33,125 nt of DNA, taken from contig NZ_VIFM01000117.1 of NCBI RefSeq assembly GCF_006636215.1, positions 1 through 33,125 on the forward strand, written 5' to 3'. Within the stretch, counting starts at the first letter, position 1, and every line of letters starts with the position of its first letter. The stretch is from Myxococcus llanfairpwllgwyngyllgogerychwyrndrobwllllantysiliogogogochensis. GTDB lineage: Bacteria > Myxococcota > Myxococcia > Myxococcales > Myxococcaceae. Shown here piece after piece: positions 29,047-33,125 of the stretch. The translations under genes and the position numbers were made by a program. A model generated the notes under the pieces. That model ran no database searches and was not told the DNA's origin. It saw nothing but the letters and a program-made list of their open reading frames with translations.

Positions 29047-29619
29047 ATGGGCAAGACGAGCGCGGGGTTCTGGACGGTGTTGGGGGTGATGCTCCTGGGC
29101 GGGTGTGCGCACCAGCCTGCGGTGAAGGTGGACAACTCCGAGCAGCCTTACCGTATTGGACGGGAGGATGTGCTGGACGTCGCGGTGTGGCGCGACGCGG
29201 AGCTGTCTCGCACGCTGCCGGTTCGCCCCGACGGCTACATCTCCATGCCGATGGTGGGCGAGGTGCTGGCCGCGGGCAAGACGCCGACGGAGCTGGCCGA
29301 GGCGTTGAAGAGCAGCTTCCAGCCGTATGTGCAGGAGCCGCGCGTGACGGTGATTGTCCGCGAGGTCAACAGCAGCCGCGTGTTCGTCACCGGCGAAGTC
29401 ACGCATCCGGGCGCCTATCCGCTGCGCGGCCGCGTGTCGCTCATCCAGGCCATCGCCCTGGCGGGCGGCTTCACCGACTTCGCCAACTCGGATGGCATTG
29501 TCGTCATCCGCAGCGACGGCAACGGCGGGCAGATTCCGGTGCGCTACAGCGACCTCATCTCTCCCGACGGGAACCAGGACGTCATGCTTCGGCCCGGTGA
29601 CACCATCGTCGTGCCGTGA
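29047..29619 (+). CDS. exoA: Polysaccharide export lipoprotein, Wza/OPX family (ExoA)
   Basis: 190 residues. Signal peptide with lipobox LGGC (Cys20) marks an outer-membrane lipoprotein. The Poly_export domain (about 34-115, YRIGREDVLDVAVWRDAEL, VRPDGYISMPMVGEV) is followed by a SLBB-type segment (about 118-165, VFVTGEVTHPGAYPL). Wza/OPX proteins form the exit channel for polysaccharide. It is shorter than E. coli Wza (about 380) and lacks its C-terminal membrane-spanning helix, as in other myxobacterial OPX proteins, which are thought to work with a separate barrel partner such as the next gene. Name follows the exoA-exoB-exoC-exoD order of the M. xanthus spore-coat locus; recognised from memory. 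Confidence 0.88.
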   Translation: MGKTSAGFWTVLGVMLLGGCAHQPAVKVDNSEQPYRIGREDVLDVAVWRDAELSRTLPVRPDGYISMPMVGEVLAAGKTPTELAEALKSSFQPYVQEPRVTVIVREVNSSRVFVTGEVTHPGAYPLRGRVSLIQAIALAGGFTDFANSDGIVVIRSDGNGGQIPVRYSDLISPDGNQDVMLRPGDTIVVP

Positions 29620-29684
29620 AGCGTCGTCGGAAGTCGGGTGAGGGGTCCATGGACGGTGGGTGGCGTAGGCGAGGGAGGACGACG

Positions 29685-30836
29685 GTGAAGGGCGACTGGA
29701 AGAAGTGGCTGCTGACGGGCCTCATGCTCACCGCGCCGGCCGTACCGGCGGCGACCGTGTGGGAGCCTCGGCTGAGAATCGCCGCCGAGGAACGCTACGA
29801 CGACGACCTGCGCCTGGGCGCGGGCGCCACGGGCGGCCAGCTGATGACGAAGCTGTCGCCGCGCCTGGGGGTCGAGGGCAGGGACGAACGGCTGAACCTC
29901 AACGGCTACTACGGCGCGGACGTGCTGATGCGGCACGGCTCCGGCAAGGTGACGTTGGACCACCGCGGGGCACTGGAGCTGCGGCACCTGTTGTCGCGGC
30001 GGCTCCGGGTGGACACGAACGTGCGCGTCTTCCGCGTCACGGACCCCACCTCGCTGCCTCGCGATGGTCTGGCCCGCTCGACGTCACCCACGTTCTTCAC
30101 GCAGGCCCGGTTGGGACTCACCGCGCGCGCGTCGGAGCGGGTGGACGTGCGCGTGGGTTACGGAATCGAAGTGGTGCGCATCCTCGAGAGCGGCCAGGAG
30201 CCGGGCTATGCCCACACGCCGTCCCTGGAGGTGATGTACCGCACCACGCGCCGGCTGACCCTGGGCGTGGAGTACCGCTACCAGGGCTTCTATTACGACA
30301 ACTCCCTGTCCCAGGCGCATGGCGTGGCGGGCACGTTGCGCTATCGCCTGACGCGGCCCACCACGCTCATCGTTCGCGGTGGACCGGTGCGCTACCTGGC
30401 GCCGGACGGGCAGGAGGGCGGGTGGGTTCCTCGCGTGAATGTGGAGCTGGCGCGCGAGGGTGAGCTGTTCGACCTGGGCTTCGCCGTGGGGCACGACCTG
30501 GTCGGCGCCAGCGGTTTCGCCACCGCGCTGTGGGCGGACTACGCGTCGCTGATGCTGGCGCGGCGGTTCGACCACCAGTTCTCGGCGTTTGGAGCGGCCA
30601 GCTTCTTCCGCAACGGGCGAGCGCCCTCGCGGGACTGGACGACGTTTGGCAGCACCCCCCTGGTTTCCCAGGGGTACGCGGTAGGTGCAGGGGTGGAGTA
30701 CCGCTTCAGCCGCCAGGTGGCGGCTCAGGGAGCGGTGGACCGGATTGCCCAGGTGGGCGTGGCGGAGTCGGCGGGCGCTGCGGGAGATCTGACGCGCAAC
30801 GTTTTCGCTGTCCGTCTCATCGTGACGGCGTGGTGA
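29685..30836 (+). CDS. exoB: Outer-membrane beta-barrel protein of the exo cluster (ExoB)
   Basis: About 383 residues. A signal peptide (1-22, VKGDWKKWLLTGLMLTAPAV) precedes a protein made almost wholly of alternating hydrophobic/polar strands (for example LRIAAEERYDDDLRL, RVDVRVGYGIEVVRIL, LTLGVEYRYQGFYYD) ending in an aromatic residue (Trp), as outer-membrane barrels do. It probably forms a 16-18-strand barrel through which coat polysaccharide leaves, completing the short Wza protein. Start GTG 29685 (GGGAGG 6 nt upstream) gives the best signal peptide; GTG 29616 would overlap the exoA stop and ATG 29649 is also possible. Barrel call from strand pattern only. Confidence 0.78.
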   Translation: MKGDWKKWLLTGLMLTAPAVPAATVWEPRLRIAAEERYDDDLRLGAGATGGQLMTKLSPRLGVEGRDERLNLNGYYGADVLMRHGSGKVTLDHRGALELRHLLSRRLRVDTNVRVFRVTDPTSLPRDGLARSTSPTFFTQARLGLTARASERVDVRVGYGIEVVRILESGQEPGYAHTPSLEVMYRTTRRLTLGVEYRYQGFYYDNSLSQAHGVAGTLRYRLTRPTTLIVRGGPVRYLAPDGQEGGWVPRVNVELAREGELFDLGFAVGHDLVGASGFATALWADYASLMLARRFDHQFSAFGAASFFRNGRAPSRDWTTFGSTPLVSQGYAVGAGVEYRFSRQVAAQGAVDRIAQVGVAESAGAAGDLTRNVFAVRLIVTAW

Positions 30837-30869
30837 CAACACGTGAGTGGGTTGGTGGAGGAGCGGATC

Positions 30870-32279
30870 ATGGAGCGTGGGATGACGGCGGACCAGCTGT
30901 TGGCCTCTCTCTGGCGCCGCAAGGCGTTGGTGGGAGCCATCACAGCAGCGGTATTCGCGGTGGGAGCGGCCATCGTGATGACGCGGCCGAGCATGTACGA
31001 AGCGTCGGCGGTGGTCCGCGTGGAGCCGCAGCGGCCAGGGGAGGAAATGGTGCAGCGCACGGTGAGCGAGCTCATCGAGCAAAGGCTGCTCACGGTGCGC
31101 CAGGAGCTCATGGCACGCCCCGTGCTCCAGAAGGCCATCGAGGAAATGAACCTCTATCCGGACATCGTGTCCGAGAAGGGCATGGAGACGGCGGTTGCGC
31201 AGATGCGCAAGGACCTGCAGGTGCGCGTGGAGGGTGAGACGGCGTTCGAAATCACCTACACCAACCGCGACCCGCAGGTGGCCGCGCAGGTGGCCAACCG
31301 GCTGCCGACCATCTTCTCCGAGGAGACGCTGAAGCTGCGCCAGGCGCAGGCGGCGCGTGCCACGGACCTCTTCACCGAGGAAATGGGCAGCATGGGCAAG
31401 GCGGTCTCCAACTGGGAGCGAAAGATTTCCCAGTTCAAGGTGGACCACCTGGGCGAGCTGCCCGAGCAGATGGAGATGAACATGCGAGGGCTCGAGCGCG
31501 TGTCGCACGAGCTGCAGACGAAGTCGGAGGAGCTGCGCGTGGCGGAAGCGCGCCGCTCGGACCTGGCGCGGGCTCGCAACGCGGTGGACAGCGAGGCCGG
31601 TCGCCTGGAGTCCGCGGAGAGCGGGCTGACGCGGGCCCTGGTGAATGCACGCACGACGTGGACGGAGGACCACCCGGAGATCAAGCGCATGCAGACCGAG
31701 CTGGACGGGATGACGACGCGCCGCAAGGAGGCCGAAGGCCGCCTGTGGGCGGAGCGTGCCGAGCGCGGCCGGGTGGCATCGCTCATCGAGGTCATCCAGA
31801 AGGACATCGTCGACCTGCAGGGGAAGGCGGAGGCGTACCAGGCCCGGCTGAACAACACGCCGAAGTGGGCGCACGAGCTGGGGGTGATGAACCGCGACTA
31901 CGAAATCGCGCGCACCAAGTACCAGAGCGTGGTGAGCCGCAAGGTGGAGGCGGAGATTGCCCAGGAGCTGGAGGCCAAGAGCTCCAAGAGCCTGTTCAAC
32001 GTCATCTCCCCCGCGGGCGTGCCGGTGACGGCGGCGAGGCCGGACCGGATGACGGGGCTGGTGATTGCCCTGCTGGTGGCGCTGGGCCTGGGCATCCTCA
32101 CGGGCGCGGTGCTGGAGATGCGTGACGACAGCCTGCGCGATGGCTCGGAAGTGCGCCAGCGCCTGACGCTGCCGGTGTTGGCGGTGGTGCCGGACATGCA
32201 GGGCAAGACGGAGCGGCGCGTGCTGATGCCGTCCCAGGGCGGACGCAACAACGTGTCCTCCCCCACCTCTTTGAACTGA
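30870..32279 (+). CDS. exoC: Wzz/Wzc-type polysaccharide co-polymerase (ExoC)
   Basis: 469 residues. A Wzz-type N-terminal domain with a first membrane helix (about 18-37, ALVGAITAAVFAVGAAIVM) is followed by a large periplasmic coiled-coil region (about 150-330, rich in Glu, Arg, Leu and Ala; SHELQTKSEELRVAEARRSD) and a second helix near the C terminus (about 395-418, GLVIALLVALGLGILTGAVL). The tail is short, without a kinase domain: the kinase is the separate next gene, as in Gram-positive systems and in M. xanthus exoC/exoD. Regulates chain length and links polymerisation to export. Start ATG 30870, GGAGGAG 6 nt upstream. Confidence 0.88.
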   Translation: MERGMTADQLLASLWRRKALVGAITAAVFAVGAAIVMTRPSMYEASAVVRVEPQRPGEEMVQRTVSELIEQRLLTVRQELMARPVLQKAIEEMNLYPDIVSEKGMETAVAQMRKDLQVRVEGETAFEITYTNRDPQVAAQVANRLPTIFSEETLKLRQAQAARATDLFTEEMGSMGKAVSNWERKISQFKVDHLGELPEQMEMNMRGLERVSHELQTKSEELRVAEARRSDLARARNAVDSEAGRLESAESGLTRALVNARTTWTEDHPEIKRMQTELDGMTTRRKEAEGRLWAERAERGRVASLIEVIQKDIVDLQGKAEAYQARLNNTPKWAHELGVMNRDYEIARTKYQSVVSRKVEAEIAQELEAKSSKSLFNVISPAGVPVTAARPDRMTGLVIALLVALGLGILTGAVLEMRDDSLRDGSEVRQRLTLPVLAVVPDMQGKTERRVLMPSQGGRNNVSSPTSLN

Positions 32280-32307
32280 CACCCAAAGGAAAGGACGGAA
32301 ACCGAAC

Positions 32308-33048
32308 ATGGACCAGACGATGGAGCGGGCGGGCAACTTCCTCCCGCGGGTGGATGAGAACTCGACGAACCCGAACGCGGTGGACCGGCGGGTGGTGACG
32401 CTGACCGCGCCGGCCTCGGCGGCGGCGGAGCAGTACCGCAGCCTGTATTACCGGTTGGAGCGGATGCGGGAGCTGCGCCCCATGAAGGTGGTGGCGCTGA
32501 CCTCCGCGATGCCCGGCGAGGGCAAGACGGTGACGAGCGTCAACCTGGCGATGGCGGCGGCCCGGGCGAATCCGGACCGGCGCATCCTGCTGGTGGACGC
32601 GGACCTGCGGCGCGGCGGTGTGGCGGCCACGCTGGGGGTGCGCAACAAGACGGGCCTGGCGGAGCTGTTGTCCGGCGAGGTGGAGGTGCGGGACGTGGTG
32701 CGTCGCTTCGCGGCCACGCGCCTGGCCCTCATCCCCGCCGGCACCGCGCCGGAGGAGCCCTCGCAGGTGCTGGCCAGCCCTCGGATGAAGCAGTTCCTCA
32801 AGGCGGTGCGTGAGGGCTTCGACGAGGTGTACATCGACCTGCCGCCGACGCTGCCGTTCGCGGACGCGGCCATCCTGGGTCACCAGGTGGACGGGGTGCT
32901 GATGGTCATCCGCGCCAACGTGACGCCGGGCAAGACGGTGCACCAGGCGGTGGAGCAGCTGGCCGGGGCGCCCGTGTTGGGGTGCGTGCTCAACGGCGCG
33001 GAGGTGCATGCGACGCCGTACCTGAAGAACTACGAGAAGCAGAAGTAG
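32308..33048 (+). CDS. exoD: Bacterial tyrosine kinase (BY-kinase) of the exo cluster (ExoD/BtkA)
   Basis: 246 residues of the CpsD/CapB type cytoplasmic tyrosine kinase. Walker A in TSAMPGEGKTVTSVNLA (about 65-81), Walker A' ILLVDADLRR (93-102) and Walker B VYIDLPP (about 174-180). An N-terminal segment with EQYRSLYYRLERMR (41-54) matches the helix used for oligomer contact. Only two tyrosines lie in the C-terminal tail (Y238, Y242 in PYLKNYEKQK), in place of the longer Tyr cluster seen in Wzc or CapB. It should cycle phosphorylation with ExoC to control polymer synthesis. It follows exoC by 28 bp. The M. xanthus counterpart is known as BtkA/ExoD. Confidence 0.9.
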   Translation: MDQTMERAGNFLPRVDENSTNPNAVDRRVVTLTAPASAAAEQYRSLYYRLERMRELRPMKVVALTSAMPGEGKTVTSVNLAMAAARANPDRRILLVDADLRRGGVAATLGVRNKTGLAELLSGEVEVRDVVRRFAATRLALIPAGTAPEEPSQVLASPRMKQFLKAVREGFDEVYIDLPPTLPFADAAILGHQVDGVLMVIRANVTPGKTVHQAVEQLAGAPVLGCVLNGAEVHATPYLKNYEKQK

Positions 33049-33058
33049 AGGGCGGTAG

Positions 33059-33097
33059 CCTCCGCCCCGCGTCCCGGTGACGGGAGCGGGGCGGAGG
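33059..33097. terminator. Strong hairpin after exoD
   Basis: CCTCCGCCCCGC (33059-33070) pairs perfectly with GCGGGGCGGAGG (33086-33097); inside, TCCCG-GTGA-CGGGA extends the stem past one bulged base. Very stable but without a T-run. It may be a partial terminator, a processing site or an RNA-stabilising element inside the exo operon. Confidence 0.5.
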
Positions 33098-33119
33098 TGA
33101 CGAGTCGAGGGGGCGGGTC

Positions 33120-33125
33120 GTGAGT
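33120..33125 (+). CDS. Possible start of the next exo gene (cut by the window edge)
   Basis: A GTG at 33120 with a GAGGGGG stretch ending about 6 nt upstream could begin the next gene (exoE in the M. xanthus order). Two codons are visible, so this is a guess from position only. Confidence 0.2.

Noticed and set aside
27550..29406. 618-residue minus-strand frame across the SDR gene and exo control region
   Set aside because: It crosses a clear terminator, a promoter and two real genes; its composition is that of a shadow frame.

Overview
This is high-GC DNA with strong third-position bias, GTG starts and many ATGA/GTGA gene overlaps. The gene content points to a myxobacterium of the Myxococcus/Corallococcus/Pyxidicoccus group: a bifunctional RelA, DUF4388 and sigma-54 activator proteins, a caspase-repeat protein, and an exoA-exoB-exoC-exoD spore-coat polysaccharide cluster in the M. 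xanthus order. The whole window looks like chromosomal backbone. I see no insertion sequence, phage, tRNA, rRNA or CRISPR array.

Layout. 1-3.1 kb: the start of a minus-strand zinc-ribbon gene runs off the left edge, diverging from relA, with ridA behind it. 3.1-7.5 kb: a membrane-anchored protein with three DsbA-like thioredoxin domains at an exact 210-residue period, a TusA-like sulfur carrier, and a two-gene ABC exporter. 7.5-10.7 kb: a penicillin-binding transpeptidase, a DUF4388 protein and a divergent glutaredoxin-like protein. 10.6-13.5 kb: a signalling pair made of a degenerate receiver/GGDEF protein followed by an NtrC-type sigma-54 activator. A near-perfect -24/-12 element lies in the gene just upstream. 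13.5-18.2 kb: an epimerase-acetyltransferase fusion, then a translationally coupled pair of a membrane-anchored ActD/DUF4384-like protein and an exported caspase-like protease carrying a tandem surface-repeat domain. 18.2-22.5 kb: a TPR protein, then aromatic amino acid genes, with an unusual DAHP synthase facing an acetyltransferase / chorismate mutase-prephenate dehydratase / second prephenate dehydratase operon. 22.5-25.9 kb: an ECF sigma / zinc-finger anti-sigma / Spy-CpxP-like sensor operon joined by two 4-bp overlaps, then an APC permease behind a 12-bp inverted repeat. 25.8-28.7 kb: EVE, TetR and MarR genes on the minus strand, a divergent SDR gene with a MarR-type palindrome between, and a small membrane protein. 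28.7-33.1 kb: a 379-bp control region with a sigma-54 promoter and two upstream dyads, followed by exoABCD (export lipoprotein, outer-membrane barrel, chain-length/co-polymerase protein, tyrosine kinase).

The most interesting parts are the caspase module (15.0-18.0 kb), the pseudo-receiver/degenerate-GGDEF plus sigma-54 activator pair with its own predicted sigma-54 promoter (10.6-13.4 kb), and the exo control region. Function calls rest on motif and family recognition by eye; no database search was possible.
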